A DNA stretch of 64,000 nt from Klebsormidium nitens (taxonomy: Eukaryota; Streptophyta; Klebsormidiophyceae; Klebsormidiales; Klebsormidiaceae). How positions within the stretch are numbered: position 1 is the stretch's first letter; each line of letters opens with the position of its first letter. This document shows, in pieces, positions 35,883 through 48,900 of the stretch. The notes under the pieces were generated by a model. It saw only the letters and a program-made list of their open reading frames with translations. It had not been told where the DNA came from and ran no database searches. The DNA lies in the NCBI GenBank assembly GCA_000708835.1, contig DF237087.1, positions 1-64,000 of the forward strand, read 5' to 3'. Both the position numbers and the translations under genes were made by a program.

Positions 35883-38800
35883 CTAGACGAGAGAGATCGT
35901 GCTGGGCCCCCCTGGTGGATTCTTGGCACCCATCAGGTCTCGCTTTGGCGGTACTGCGTCACAGAAAATGTCGTTGCCACCTAGCTCCTTGCGCTTCGGA
36001 TCGCTGAGCATAATTGAAGGACCAGGACTGCGGCCATCGTCGAAGATATTGTTGCCACTGAGTTCTGCCAGCTTCGAATCGTGCAACTTCTTGGCCACCG
36101 CTTCAACAGGACCATCGTCACCAAAAGCAACCTGGCTTGTCCCTCCTACCGCAGGTCCCTGTAAACAGAAACGAGATGCTTGGAAGAAAAGTAAGCAAAA
36201 TGGAGACGCTCTGAGCAGAGGCTCTAGAAGAGTCTGAAAAGGTCACCTCGCCAACTGCTAGAGGACCCTAGCGCCTCTCACTTAAGAGGTCGAGCTCCTT
36301 GAATAGTGTTCTCCTGAGCAGACAAAAGATGTAACAAGCTACAAATCTGCTTGGAACTTGGAAACTCTCAGCTGTACGTCAGTCGAATATAGGAACCGGC
36401 ATGAAACTGTCATAGAAGCACATGGTTTATCAGGGAACGCCTTCTCAGGATTCGCACCTGAGTCTGGGTCTCAGAAGGCTTCTCCTCGTCCCTCCAGATC
36501 TTGAAGATGTGGTCGTTCTCCCCGGCATGTGCCTGAGCAAGTGGCTGTATCGACGGCCGGAAGGGGGGGGCCGGCCCAAACACCTTGGAGTCCAGCAGCT
36601 CCTTCTTCTTCTCGCTTGAGGGCCGCCCCAGATACTCGCCAGGACTGCCTTTTTGCAGCTCTTCCTCCATGTTGCCTCGGATTTCGGCGAACTTAGCCAA
36701 CTTGTGAGCCGGAACCTTCTCAGGGGTGGTATCGTAGCCACCACCAAGGGAGATCTGGCTGATTCCCCCGGCAGGCTGAATCAAAAGTAAGACCAAGAAC
36801 AATAAGCATGAAGACCGACTTTCATTTTCAATATGCTTTAAGTGATTCTCAATTACACAAACCACGCAAAAACTGATTGTCAATTGCACAAACAACACAA
36901 AAGATGCCCTAAAACAAGCACCTCACATTCCACAAGCAAGTGCAGGTATGCCTTTACAGAACGGCATTGACACTGACCGACAGACTTCACATTGAGCTTG
37001 CTACAGAAAGGAGTCATCTTCTTGAAACTTCAAGTGCGAAAAGCGGACAGAGGGACCATAACCCTCTGACTTGATTTAGTGCTAACAAGTATAGGCAGGT
37101 AATGATATATGAGCTTCTTGAAGTAGTGCTGACACAAAGTCAGGCAACCAGAGTCGACTGCGCTCTTTCCCTGCAAGAAAGCCAGTGTACAATGTACAAG
37201 TCGTAAGCGAGCAGCAAGCGAGCAGAAGGGTGCACTCACCTGTTGAACACGAGTGCTTGGCCTGTCTGTGATGTAGTTGCCATTATTCTGATCATTGTTG
37301 TTGGCAAATGCGTTTGAAGATTCAGAGTGGGGGCCCTTGTCGAAGATGCCACTGCCTGAGAGCTCTTTGTGCTTCTGTGCAGAACCAGGTCTCCTGCACA
37401 AAATCAAAGAGCAGAGTGAGCCAACAAGGTACTTGGCTTGCCATACAAGTCATTAAACACGGGACAATGAAAGCTCCTCACTGCAGCAATTAAGTGAATC
37501 AGGACGTTCTTTGCATACTGCCCCAGGGTCGGCTCTCACGACTACCATTTACATTTTTGTCCAGAAGATGTTTATGATAACAATGTACTTGGACGGCATC
37601 TAAGTGACTGCTGATCCTGCTTCCATATTCACATAAAGCGGACACCCAGGATACACTTGAGTCCGACACACTACAGTCAATCATAAAAAGCGCCCCGAAG
37701 AGGCCACAAATAACAAATCACAGAGCCTTCCGCTTTACAAAGCAAGGACCAGATGATGAAGAAGCTATACTTCAGGTGGCTAGAATAGTCAGATAGCAGG
37801 GCCTTGTAAGTTGTGAATGATGCACGAGACCAAATGGGGTGCATGAAACTCCCTCATTTGCTCTTTTGATTGAAGGCGACTAATCATCCTCCTCCTGAAA
37901 CTGGAGGATCATTAGAATGGCGGCCAAGGGTAAAAGCAGATAGCTAGTACAATGTCCAGGGGTGCATGACCTTATACAATATCACTGATAGCGCTTACGT
38001 GGGAATCGTCTCATGCTCAATTGGCTTCTCGTCCCCGAAGACAATCTTGCTTCCACTCCCTGGCTGCACGACATACAGAGCAAAAGGTAAGGTACAGAAA
38101 TGAAAACCAAACTATCGAAGCCAAAGAATCAATTTACAACACCACCACAAAAGTGCCTGATAAAACCTCCTTCCATCCTCAAGGCATGAATCTAGAAGCA
38201 CATTGACTTCGATGCTGGTCTTTCGCTCCAATATGAGTTATGCTTCGCTGCAAGTTCTTCATCTGACCAATTCTTTCAGATTTGCGGGGTCTGACTACGT
38301 CGAAATGAGGAAGCAATGATGCTTTTAGTATCCATTTTTACACCAATATCTGATGTCAAGGCACCCAAGATCACCCAGACAATCAAGCAGTTACCAATGG
38401 CATAGGGTTACAGAAGATCGTCACCAGACAGGACAAACAGCAACCTCCTCTACAGAGAACAGACCTGCCAAATTTCAACCTACACCCACACTTCAGGAGC
38501 GAGGTTGCCAATTCTCGAAAGTGATTGAGAGCTTCCATTGATTTTATATTTTCCTTTCCTGGCAACTTTTTCCCGGAGCAGGCATTTCCTTGCTGATTGT
38601 CAATCTCTATGAGAACACCTGGTACAGATCTTGGATGCATTGCAACAATGTTGATTGACAGAGGCTCTCTGGGATGCTTCCAACTGCTACATTCTGCAAC
38701 CAAGCCGCAATTGCTTTGAAAATGTCGACTTGATACACTTTTTTTCTGTCGCCTTTGGTCGCCTCGCTCAACTAAGCCAAAACTTGCAAATTTGATCAAG

Positions 38801-39198
38801 CACAGAGTATCGATATGCTCGAAAGTTCTTCTGAGTGACCCGTTGTGGCAGAATATAACATCTGAAACCAAGGACCGGCGAACTTCCAAAAGCTCTGAAA
38901 GGAACCTAGGACGCAATTTACCATCCTCGAACTTAAGTGTGTCATGGTGGTTGCCCTGAATGGTGTTACAAGCAGCATTGCAGACTTCCTGCTTTGAATA
39001 AAACAAGCCGTACACTGACAGGCTGACAAAGCAGGAGAAGATTGGCAGCAAACTTACAGAGGTTCCTCTTCCCCGTCTGACCCCGGTGATAGTGTCTGGG
39101 GTTGGAGGTCCCGAACTTTCACTCCAATCGAAAAGGTTAATGCTCTGATCTCCTCCAGGGGGTATTGACAGTCTTCTTTGAATAGTCCCTTCCGCCAT
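35883..39198 (-). CDS. DUF4057 family protein
   Basis: Exons on the minus strand: 39198-39058, 38063-37999, 37393-37240, 36775-36458 and 36158-35883. They join to 317 residues with matching phases. DUF4057 proteins are known from land plants and relatives; their molecular role is not established. The protein is built from repeats of a [G-x-S-x-I/V-x-F/L-G] strand followed by a K-x-K-E-L-S-G-x-x-I-F strand: SKIVFGDEK then HKELSGSGIFDKG; SQISLGGG; SQVAFGDDG then LAELSGNNIFDDG; and RKELGGNDIFCD. The N-terminus (SINLFDWSESSG) resembles the family's conserved tryptophan-containing start. No signal peptide, membrane segment or catalytic motif is visible. It is predicted to be soluble and largely disordered, perhaps a scaffold. 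The ATG at 39198 begins the conserved N-terminal block. Confidence 0.82.
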
Positions 39199-40317
39199 TG
39201 TGAACTTCTGCTGAGGATCACACGCTCCAGATGTTTGCAGACCACCTTCAAATCTCTCCTGTGGACTTTTTGAAGGCCTTCTATCCCCAACTCAAACACC
39301 TGCCTGGTGAAATCTAGAGCTCAAGCGGTCTTCAAGGACACCCCTCGACGATCAACCAGAGGGTCCGGGGCACTGCTATAGCTCATCGAACCGTCGCTCC
39401 TCGCTAAGTACCCTCCCATAAACCGACTGCCAACCTCGCCCTGGGCCTAGGACCTAGGTCCCCACCACGCTGTTGAAAGGAGAGCCTCTTGAAGGCGGTA
39501 GGTTGGCTTCTAGAAGAGCTGATGCCCAGCTGCGTCGGACTCCTTGAGTCCTGCTTCTTTCCAACGTCAACTTTCTGGAAGTCTGCGAAATCCAAGGCTT
39601 GTCAAGACCTGCACAGAGCAAAGCGCAGACTGAGACGGCGGACTAAGATTACAGAGTCCCGACTCCCGAGCCTCCGACTCTCTGACACAGATCAAGTTCC
39701 ACAGATTCGATTTGAACCGTCACGGTGCTTCTTCGGAAGTGGTAGGTACCGTGCGCTCGTATCCGCTGCCCGGTAGCTCATACCGGGTCAGAAGAAGAGA
39801 CCTTCAACTTGAAGCCCCGAGGCCAAATGCGCGTCATGGCTCCCCCGGGGGCCGTGGACTTGCAGGGTGCGATACACAGCGGTACCAATTTTCCCTCGCA
39901 TCTCATGGGACTCCCAACTTTAATTTGTCACCGGAAATCGGAAATCCGAAATTCACTGCCAAGGCTTTGGCATTGCCTGCCGCGGGAATGCAAGCAGCAA
40001 AGGGTTTCTTCCTCTCATTTCTAAATTCGTGGTACCTGTAGCCTGTTCAACAGCTGAGCTAGATAGGTACCTGGTTCTGCATGGTGGCGCATGTTGGTTT
40101 TGTGTTGCCACTTTACTATTGCGGTAGCATATCATAGGGGATGCTCACAGTTTCAACAGGTTTCTCTCCGATACAGTTGTGTTGCTTATCGAACTGAAAG
40201 CCCTCTGTCCTTGATGCATTCATGCGAGCGATAAACATCATCTGGTAGAGTTTGCCCTTTGCTCAACTGGAGTGAAGAACTTAGTTGAACAAAGACTATA
40301 ATACAGTGAAGGTAGTA
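39199..40317. other. Divergent upstream region
   Basis: About 1.1 kb lies between the start of the DUF4057 gene (minus) and the start of the small membrane-protein gene (plus). Short frames only; no family motif is found. It may contain promoters for both genes. Confidence 0.4.
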
Positions 40318-41266
40318 ATGGCATTTCCCGACTTCGTTGCGGATAAGAGTTGGGCAGACTGGCACAACTTCGTTCCAGGAATCCTTATGGGCTTGCTTCT
40401 GGCTTGGATGCTTCGAAAGCTTACCACAGTGAGAACTAACCTAGTCCAGGCTGTATTTATTCTTCCACTTCAAGCTTCCGTTCTTCCTTTCACTGGCAGA
40501 ATTTGTCCAATGCAATGAGGCTCTACCCCTTCAAAACTCCCTCTACTTTTGCCGACTCCAGAGCCTGGGCTGTGCAGTGGAGTTGGTCCCAGCAGGCCTC
40601 AAAACCTTTGATTTTTTATCCAGCTTTGTGGCTTGAACTTCAGGGACTAATCAGCAAGAGGTCCTGCCTGCAATGAGCTGACAGTATCAAAATAGAGAGC
40701 ATCTCGTGGTGGTCAAGGCGCTGGCTTGTGTTCTGCTGAATGTGATCAAGCTTGGTTTCCACACCAAGTTTTTCAAGGGAAAACGAGTGGATTGCAATTT
40801 CACTTCCCTGGACAGACTTCGTGACTCAACAACTGCTCTTATGGGCACCAAGTTGTCTTCAGGCGAAGTAAAAACTTAGGACTTGCGAACCTTGATTGAA
40901 AAGTTTGTGGGTCACATCAAGATGTAGGTAGTAGGCAATCAGTCAAATTGGAGCGGGGTTTTTTTTGGAGAGCCTAACCTCTGACTGAGCAACTAGGCTT
41001 TAAACTTGGTCACTAGTGCCATGTTGGAGCGGTTTGGCCAAATAAACTCTTCAAACTGGTGAGTTCTTCTTGTTCTATGATTGGCGGCAACCACTGCGGC
41101 TCTTTCGTTGCAGGTTGTGTCAGACTTCAGTAGCGATCAGAAGAAGGTTGAAGCCAAAGGTGGTCTGGACATTGGTTCTGGAGATGAGAAGGAAGTTGAG
41201 TATGAGGATGAGGTGAGTGAGACCGAACCGGACGTAGTTGGAAAGGGCAAAAACAAGGTGACCTGA
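40318..41266 (+). CDS. Small predicted single-pass membrane protein with acidic tail
   Basis: Two exons, 40318-40428 and 41114-41266, give 87 residues. After MAFPDFVADKSWADWHN there is one hydrophobic segment (FVPGILMGLLLAWML) ending in RK. An acidic, charged tail follows (KKVEAKGGLDIGSGDEKEVE) and the frame ends at TGA. From memory the N-terminus faintly recalls the membrane anchor found before the catalytic domain of eukaryotic type 2 peptidyl-tRNA hydrolase. I could not find the catalytic domain (K-M-V-L-V-V-R type motif) downstream. A strong donor, GTGAGT, lies inside exon 2 at 41213, so a longer spliced form ending elsewhere is possible. Both splice sites used here are good, but the gene call is tentative. 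Confidence 0.45.
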
Positions 41267-42529
41267 GTTGTTGAGTAGGTAGATGGCTCAGTGCGAGCAG
41301 ATAGCAAGTTCTGTGAACATAGAGATGCTTATGAGGGAGACTTGCGCCGCCCGTGTTGCGGTCAGCATAGCTTTTGCACTGCCTGTAGGTTTAGGTTCCC
41401 ATAGGTCATTATTTAGGAGGACCCTGCTCTGTTAGTCCTTTCGTCTAGTTGACTCTTATCCTCGTACGGTGACTGCCAATAGCTTGTGAGATATGTGTCT
41501 GCTTCCTGTACATAAAGACTCGCTCACATGGAAGAATCCACCGATGGACATCTCTGTCATGTCATGTTAATTCATCATCACAGACAGTCGTTTTTCCTTA
41601 ATCAGGATTAATATGATCATCGCAGGGTGAAAGCTCAAGATTGCAAATCATTGGCATCACTCTGCCAGACATGGCCCATAAGGTTGTGCATCTAATGATC
41701 GAATCAATGCTCGACACAACCACAAAGCATCAAGTTGAATGGTATTCCTTTCCAAGTGGACCGGACGCGTGCATGGCTAGCTGCACCGCATGGCAAACAC
41801 TTTTTAGTGTTTTGATATGTGCAGTGCATGTTCCAATTTGCGATGGCCGGAGTCTGTATGGCCATATATATGCGGTCGAACATCACATGCATATCAATGT
41901 GCGTACATGAATGATCGCGCTTAACCAGTGATAAGTTCCGAATCCGACAACTTCCGATTCATGGCTTAGAATTGCTTATGAGCTTTTCTTTCACTAGTCA
42001 GAGTAACTTTAAGAGTGCATGCACATTAGACTATACCGGTATATGAGTCTGGCAAGCAACTTCAATCTACAAGCGCCGCAAAGCCGGGTCTCAAGTCGAA
42101 GAGTTCGACTACAGTTCAAGTACTACAGTTCGACTACAGTTCGATTCAACATCCGAAAGCGTGCATGATGCATGTGACACTGATTCAAGTTGGACGGTCC
42201 ACTTGTGAAGATTCAAGCCTATGATTGAAGCAGATGCAGGCTGAGGTTGAAGACGGCGGCTACTTCTATGTACAGGCCCTCGTTGTCATGAAGTCGTGCT
42301 TGCACGTTTTAACCTTCAGTGCACTACGGAGTGACTCCGATACCGATGTACAATTTTGTCTTCTACACCGTTGCGGTCAAATCAATGGTTAGCAACCCAA
42401 TGTCTCGTCACTTCGCTCGAGAATTAATGCGAAGGCTTGAAAGCATAGAGCACAAATGTAAACCATGTTAATACTATGATTGACTTAGAGCAGACACGAT
42501 GATCGAGCTACAAGAATTGGTCGTATCAA
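41267..42529. other. Convergent intergenic region
   Basis: This separates the 3' ends of the small membrane-protein gene and LigB copy B. It is AT-richer. Near 42105-42142 the motif CTACAGTTCGA and close variants recur several times. No gene is supported. Confidence 0.4.
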
Positions 42530-44964
42530 TCAGGCTGCCACAGGTACATTGCCCTTTGGTACAAACTCGTACGAAGTCAGGCCTAGAACCTTGAACTCCC
42601 AACTGTCGTGCAGTTGTCTTGCCTCGGCGTCTTCTCCGGCAGCTCCAAGTGCCACGTGGAGGGGTAGGAAGTGCTCGGGAGAAGGGTGTGCCCTCCGAGC
42701 GTGGGGAGCCTTCTCCAAATACGAGCAAACGTCAGAGAATCTGCACGCAGCGAATGCCAGCTTCAGAATGCGTGTCGTTCATCACAAGAGACGACGGTTA
42801 AGTTGACGGGAGAAAGGAATGCTCCGCAAATCGTTTAATAAAGTAAAGTCAGATTACACAGTCGGTCTTTATGGAGGAAAATATCGAAGCTCTCGAGAAC
42901 GGGCCGTGCTTGGGCTGTTATACTTTGATTCATGATTTCGATATGATGATCAGTTCGCCTGGCCCAATGTCCTTGCTGTATTCTGCTCCCCATATATAAC
43001 CAGCAACGGCTGCCTTTCCGTCTTTCTTGACGCGTCCTAAGTCCCACTAAGAGATTCAGCGTCAAAGCAAACTTAGTACCTCGCCTCTCCTCTCAAGAAA
43101 AATAAGGAGAGGAACTCGTTACCTCGCCTCTCCGTTTATAGAGACAAGGAAAAGCAAAGACCCTTTCAGGTCGACGAGAAAGACCCCCCTTCCTCAAGGG
43201 AGTCCTTCGATGGCTCGTATATTCCTCACAAGAGCCACTCCGTCGCCTCACCTCTTCTCCATGAGCGCCAAGTCCAGCCAGTCCGCAAAGTCTCTCGCCC
43301 AGTTGCCGTCGCCCTTAGCGGCAGGGGTACGACCAAAGACCTCTCCTAAGTTATGGACGACCCCCCCGGAGCCCATCACAAGGACTCCCTCCTCTTTCAG
43401 GGGGGCAAGAGCTTGCCCCAACCGGAAGTGGAAAGCGGCGTCTTTATCCGGCATGACCGATAGCTGTCATCGCAATGATGATACGTAGTTTAGAGATCGC
43501 ACAATCTGAAAGTAGTTTCTGAAGTTCGCAACGATGAGCACGTAGAAGTTTCAGAAGGTGAACGAAGCAGCGAGACAGCCTGGGGGAAGGACGAGTCAGA
43601 ACCGAGACAACTATTCAGGGAAGTTGTCAGGAGCCAAGACCAAGGTTTCAATGAGCCCAGAGAGAATCTCAGATGACAAAAAGCGATCGTTGAGTCGGAC
43701 TCGGTCGTGGATTGAATGAGTAGAAACTTTAGGTGCATGAGGCGAGAAAGAGAGTCCGCGTAAGCGAGAAAGGATCGTTTCCAGTAAGAGAGAGAAGTCA
43801 CTTGCAAACAACAGGTTTGGGATAGGTAGAGAGGCATGCAAGCTGAGGAGAGGAGCTTTATGGCCCAAGATACGAGCTTCGTAACCTGGGAGCCAGTCAA
43901 AAGGATTGGACTGATCAATCAGGGGAATTCTCAGACGTCCAAACGCTGCTGACCATGACCAAGTTGAGGGATAGACAGGACCTTCTCTGCTGAACCTTGC
44001 TCCTCGGTTGAGTCTCTGCTGACCTTAATCCTCCGTTGAGTCAATCTCAAGAAAGCATGCTGGAAAGGGACTCCAACACGTGTCGTAAATCTTCCATCCT
44101 AAGCACTTGTCCTCACCTGCACCACTGGTATTTGTGCCTCAGGGTACATCAGTTTGAGGGGCACCCAGGCCCCGTGGTCCAGGCCCCTCTTCTTGTCTTC
44201 TCTCACAGGCAGCCCCGCCGCTCTAAGCAAGCTCGCGGTGCGGCGGGCCAGCTCAGGAGCGCCAGGGACAGGGTATCTTTGCTGCATTGAAAAAGAAGAA
44301 TTGTATTTGTATGAGGAAATGTTCATAGTGCGGTCGGGGCAACGATCACACTTTTTTAAGGCTTCATCGCAATATGATACATCTACGAGTCTCTTCTGCC
44401 CCTCTTGTATTTAATAGCATGCGGATGTAAGACCGCATGACAAGCTTTGCTGTGACAACATTTCGTTTTCATCTCAAACTTGTGCAAGTGTCGTTCAATC
44501 CAGACGAGCGAGACAGTCAGTAGCCCGTCTTTCATTCCAGAAGAGAGCGTCAAGATCAGTCCTTCCATAGGTTCTGAAGCGGATGCAGATGTCAGACTCT
44601 AAGAATCCCAGGTCTGGTCCTAGTATAAAATTTCCCAGCCAGCGATAAGTTCTATTGACAGGCACTGAGCCAACCAATATGCGCGGAATCACAGCAAGAG
44701 TTCTTTGATCACCTCATACAGCACGGCAGGGAAACCATAAAAGTCGTGAATTGTCTCAGGCGCATTTGTGAGCGTCACGCTCGGCTCTGACGTGGTCCAG
44801 TGCGCAGACACCGCCAGGATCGCCTTTGGCACTGGCGAGATTTGTCTGCCCAGCCCTTCAAGGAACGTCCTCGTTGGGGTGTCGCTTATGGGCAGCGTCG
44901 GAGACCCGTGGGAGAGAAACAGTGGGCTTATTATGGTCGCGGGTGCTTTGACGGCTGCCGCCAT
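42530..44964 (-). CDS. LigB/DODA-type extradiol dioxygenase (copy B)
   Basis: Exons on the minus strand: 44964-44713, 44281-44117, 43463-43252 and 42740-42530. They join to 279 residues, the normal family length. The family inserts both atoms of O2 into a catechol ring next to, not between, the hydroxyls; in some plants it makes betalamic acid from L-DOPA. Visible motifs are [10 protein letters not shown] (H19), VSAHW (H55), [13 protein letters not shown] (H120), [12 protein letters not shown] and [13 protein letters not shown] (H233), so the metal site looks intact. An in-frame upstream ATG at 45165 would add 67 residues including a hydrophobic run (FLLLSTAILGSLLIWF) and could give a membrane-anchored or targeted form; I chose 44964 because it matches family length. 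Two of its introns match copy A in position and phase. The physiological substrate in an alga is unknown. Confidence 0.9.
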
Positions 44965-45912
44965 TGCAATGGGGTTCTTGTGGGTCTGGGGGAGTGAAGC
45001 TGAAAACCAAATTAACAGAGAGCCCAGGATCGCTGTTGAAAGAAGCAGGAATGTGGCAGCGGGAGAAATATAGAGAATCTGTGGCCACAAGAAGGGGCGT
45101 CCACTAGCTCTGGCCTGCTTGCCTCTTACTTTGAAGGATGTTGGTGCAGTCCAGTGTGCTGGCATTGAAAGTTCAATTTTGGCTATTGAAGCTGGAATTC
45201 AGCAGACTATTGGACATGAAGCAAAAGATTCCCCCATTCAACCAGAACTAGAACTTGGATCAAGCTTCTCTCCGGCCCTCTCAGAAGCTCTGGCGTCCTT
45301 TGATTACACGACACGGGTCACAAGCTCGTCATGAACAAGCGCCATTTTCGCGTCCCTTCTACATTCTACTGTAGCGGCCATTGCAACAGCTTGCGGAAGT
45401 TGATTGAAACAGCCGCCATGGCACATTCTGGCAAATTTCTGTCGCACATGTGGCAGAAACTTCGATGACAGGTTCCACGTGTGTTCACGTGGTCTGATTT
45501 GTGACGCAACCTTCAAACCATTTACGGAGATGGTTACGTCACCAGGATTCTCCGGGATCATCCAAGGAATCCCGATGCACCATTACCGCCTGCTCGTGAA
45601 CCGTTAACATCCAAAGTTCTGACATCCAGAGTCCACGCGCGTTCCTAGGTTGAGCAATTGGCCAATAATATGAGAACTTGAATGCACGCAACTTGGAACG
45701 TTGTTTGCGCCTTCAGTAGATGATGGTACATCTGCTTTCTGGATCCTTTTAACGCCTCAGGCCAAAAACCTCGAAACGAGGCGGCGGTGTCAGAAGTCTG
45801 CAAGTCCAAGTGCAGGCCTTTTCCGTTAGAAGCAAGTTTTCTGCTTGCAGACATGGCGGTGGCAATCGCGGGCTCTTTTTCCAATAAAGCTTGATCAAGT
45901 CTGCAAGCCGAA
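44965..45912. other. Head-to-head intergenic region, LigB copy B and CSL4
   Basis: This region, about 0.95 kb (0.75 kb if LigB starts at 45165), lies between two divergent genes. It must hold both promoters; no TATA-like element stands out. A plus-strand open frame near 45404-45607 contains CRTCGRNFDDRFHVC, which has zinc-finger-like spacing, but it has no family match and no supporting exon structure. Confidence 0.4.
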
Positions 45913-48900
45913 ATGGGGGAGGAGAATGCTGTGAAAACGCCCGGTGATATTTTAGGGAGAGTCTCGGAATATACTTCTGGTCGAGGAACACACGTGCGGG
46001 GAGATCACATCTGTGCGTCCATTGTGGGCCAGCAAAGCATCTCGGCGCCCGCAGCTGGGGCCTCCGATAAAGCGCAGGTGAGTTATGTACGATCTCAAAT
46101 TGTGGCAACTCTGTCCCTTCTAGGGCGCTGCCTGCTTTCAGTGGTCGTAATTAGATGTTGGAGAAAGACATCGAGTCACTTAACTGGCAAGCTTGACACT
46201 GGCGCATGTAAGCACAGGTAGAGATCGATGTGGCAGTCGTGGAACAGAAGCGCTCCTTGTATGTTTGAAGGTTCAGATGTTTGGCAGCTTGTTCGTCTGT
46301 GAATCTGTTTTTCAAGAGTTCACTTACTTTTGGGGGCCCTGAAAGTGGGCAGGATAACAGGCCATCAATGCTCCGGGCAGGCTTGCATTGAGATTTTCAA
46401 GGGAAGGGCTCAGTATGATCACTTCAGGTCTACCTACTTTCTTCAAAAATCAACCACTTTCTTGATGTCCTGAATGGGGCGCCAATAAGCAATGTGCTTC
46501 AAGTGAGCAACTGTGATGTGACATGAAAACTCAGCGTAATGACTAACGGGACAGATTATGACGCCCCTCTGCTGTGAAAGAGAACACAAACTCGCCATAC
46601 CATGGTTAAGCTCACATTGTGTGGTAAACTAAACCGACCGCTCTTGTTTCAAGATTAGAATAACCTTATGCAAAGACCTTTGGACTTTCTTTATGATGGA
46701 TCTCGAAACTCCATGGACACGTCAGGGCAACGCGTTGGCTTTTATTGAGCAACCACTTATGAAACCACCTAATCTAGATGCTTTCAAGTGACCCCCAATT
46801 TTATCTTTCGAGCCCGTTGAACACGGGCTTGCTTGCAGACCAGCCTTAATCGTATCTCTTAGAACTGTACTTTGGACTTGTCAATTGTCCACTTCTATCC
46901 AGTGATGCAGGCTGTTTGACTTGGTAGAGACTTATTTAGATCAAGTGTACACAATTCTCTGAATTTACATTATTCGGACACTTGTGCTATACTCCAGTAC
47001 ACAAAGGCGTCTTCTCTGGTTGCTGCAGCTGCCTGTGATCGAAGTGATCAACGGCAAGGAGCGGTCAGCGGTGCCTGAGACGGGGAGTACAGTCACGGCA
47101 AAAGTGAGTGGCCAGGAACGATCCAATGAGGCTGTGCAACTGGGGTTGGAGCAGCACGATACGTCAGCTGCTCGTGGGTAGAGTCAAGTTCGTCTGAGGG
47201 CCCAAATTCCCGCAATCTGCATCGGGTGCAGAGATCGCAATCCCCGAAAGGAGAAGTTGAACGTATGGTTAGATTCCTTTGACGTTTTCAAGAAGTAGAA
47301 TCTGGATCTCTACACTGGTTGGTGTGGATCTTTCGCTCTGGTGCCTTCGAAGGCGCTGCAATAGTTGGGGCGTATTCTAGTGCTGGCTGTCACAGGCCTG
47401 AAAGTTGAGGTATCAATATATTCGACGGTGGCCGAAGTCGCGTATGTGCTGGATGGAATCCCGGGAGTCCTGTTCGAGTCCTCTAAAAAACAGCCGTTGA
47501 CAATTCTTCTTCCAAACGCGCGTACCCATTGTCCGCTTTTTGGAAGGGGGGCACTGATGCTCGCACTCACCTTCATTCCGTTTTTAGCACACTTGACGGC
47601 TCGTCACTCTGATGCAATCGTGCCTTGTGCTGCAATCAAACGGCTGCATACCTTGCCTGTTCTGGACATTCTGCACCGTGGATCGGAGGGGACGTGAGGG
47701 GTCCCTGGACGGGGGGATCCTCGGTCTAACCGTCCTTTCATTTCGTCCAGGTTGTGCGGATAGACCACAGAAAGGCCACCGCCGACATCCTGTGTGTCGG
47801 CCTGCGTGCAGTGACGCAAAAGTTCACCGGAATCATTAGGTAAGTATTCTGGCTCTGGGTCCAAGCCGATAGGACAGTTCGAAGCTGACCGCTCATGTCT
47901 GGGCAGTTTCTCCCCCATCTCTTCTTGAGATTGGCGCTTTGGTCGATCAAAGCGCCAGTTGGACTGCACGCCTGTCTTCATTCAAGCAAGCTACATGCAG
48001 ACTTCGCTTCTCGTTTTCCCTGCACCACTTGCGCATAGTCGCTTCTTCGTCAGGTGCTTCTACTTCTACACGCGGCTGTGCCAGCAGCCAAGAAAGAGAT
48101 TTGTGTGTCATATTTCAATCGTCCGGTGTTGACCTCTCGCTGATCCAATCGTGTGTTGTTTCTGCAGGCAGCAAGACGTCCGAGCTACGGAGATCGACAA
48201 GGTCGAGATCGCAACGTCGTTCCGGCCAGGCGACATCGTGCGGGCAGAAGTCGTATCCTTTACAAGCGTGCCACGTGTCCTGTTACTTGTATTTGCACTG
48301 CAGTTTTCTCTGTCGAGTCATGCCCTGCACGACTTGTTCGTCTCACGAACTTGTTCGTCACACGATTCGGTTTCGTGTAATCGCATCTTTGAAAACTGGG
48401 TTTTTCTTTGGTCCTTTGCAACTTGCGACCTGCGAAATTTTTCAAGTTGCTTGGCCTTGCAAAAGCGCAAGTTTGATTTGGTTTTCTGCCAGGCCATCTC
48501 ACCTTCTTTCTCGTCTCCGCGTTGCGGTATCCCTGACCACGTCTTGCCAGCTGTCCTTGGGCGACGCCCGCGCCTACTACCTCTCAACGGCCAAGAATGA
48601 GCTGGGAGTGGTGTTCGCCAAGAGCCCAGCAGGTGGGTCTCCTCCGAGGGGATTTTTGATGCTTATCCCAATATTTTACTAACCCAATGTCTGTTGTTGT
48701 GTTTCGGCGATTCAAAAATTTGAGTTTTCCAATCAGTCTTCTTCACACGTTTCCTCAAACGGCGCACCGATCCTGTTTTTCAATGGAAAGCCAGTTGGAG
48801 AGCATGTTCGACCCGTCCGAACATGCTTTGGCCCGTGATTGAGCATCAATGTCTGAGCACGTAATCTAACCTCGTCTCTGTTCCGTCGGAGCTGTTCGCC

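Noticed and set aside
45404-45607. Zinc-finger-like frame CRTCGRNFDDRFHVC
   Set aside because: It is an isolated short frame between two divergent genes, without a known family or exon structure.
47365-47697. Plus-strand frame of 110 codons between CSL4 exons 2 and 3
   Set aside because: It sits inside a CSL4 intron and has no family motif; the flanking exons splice cleanly across it.
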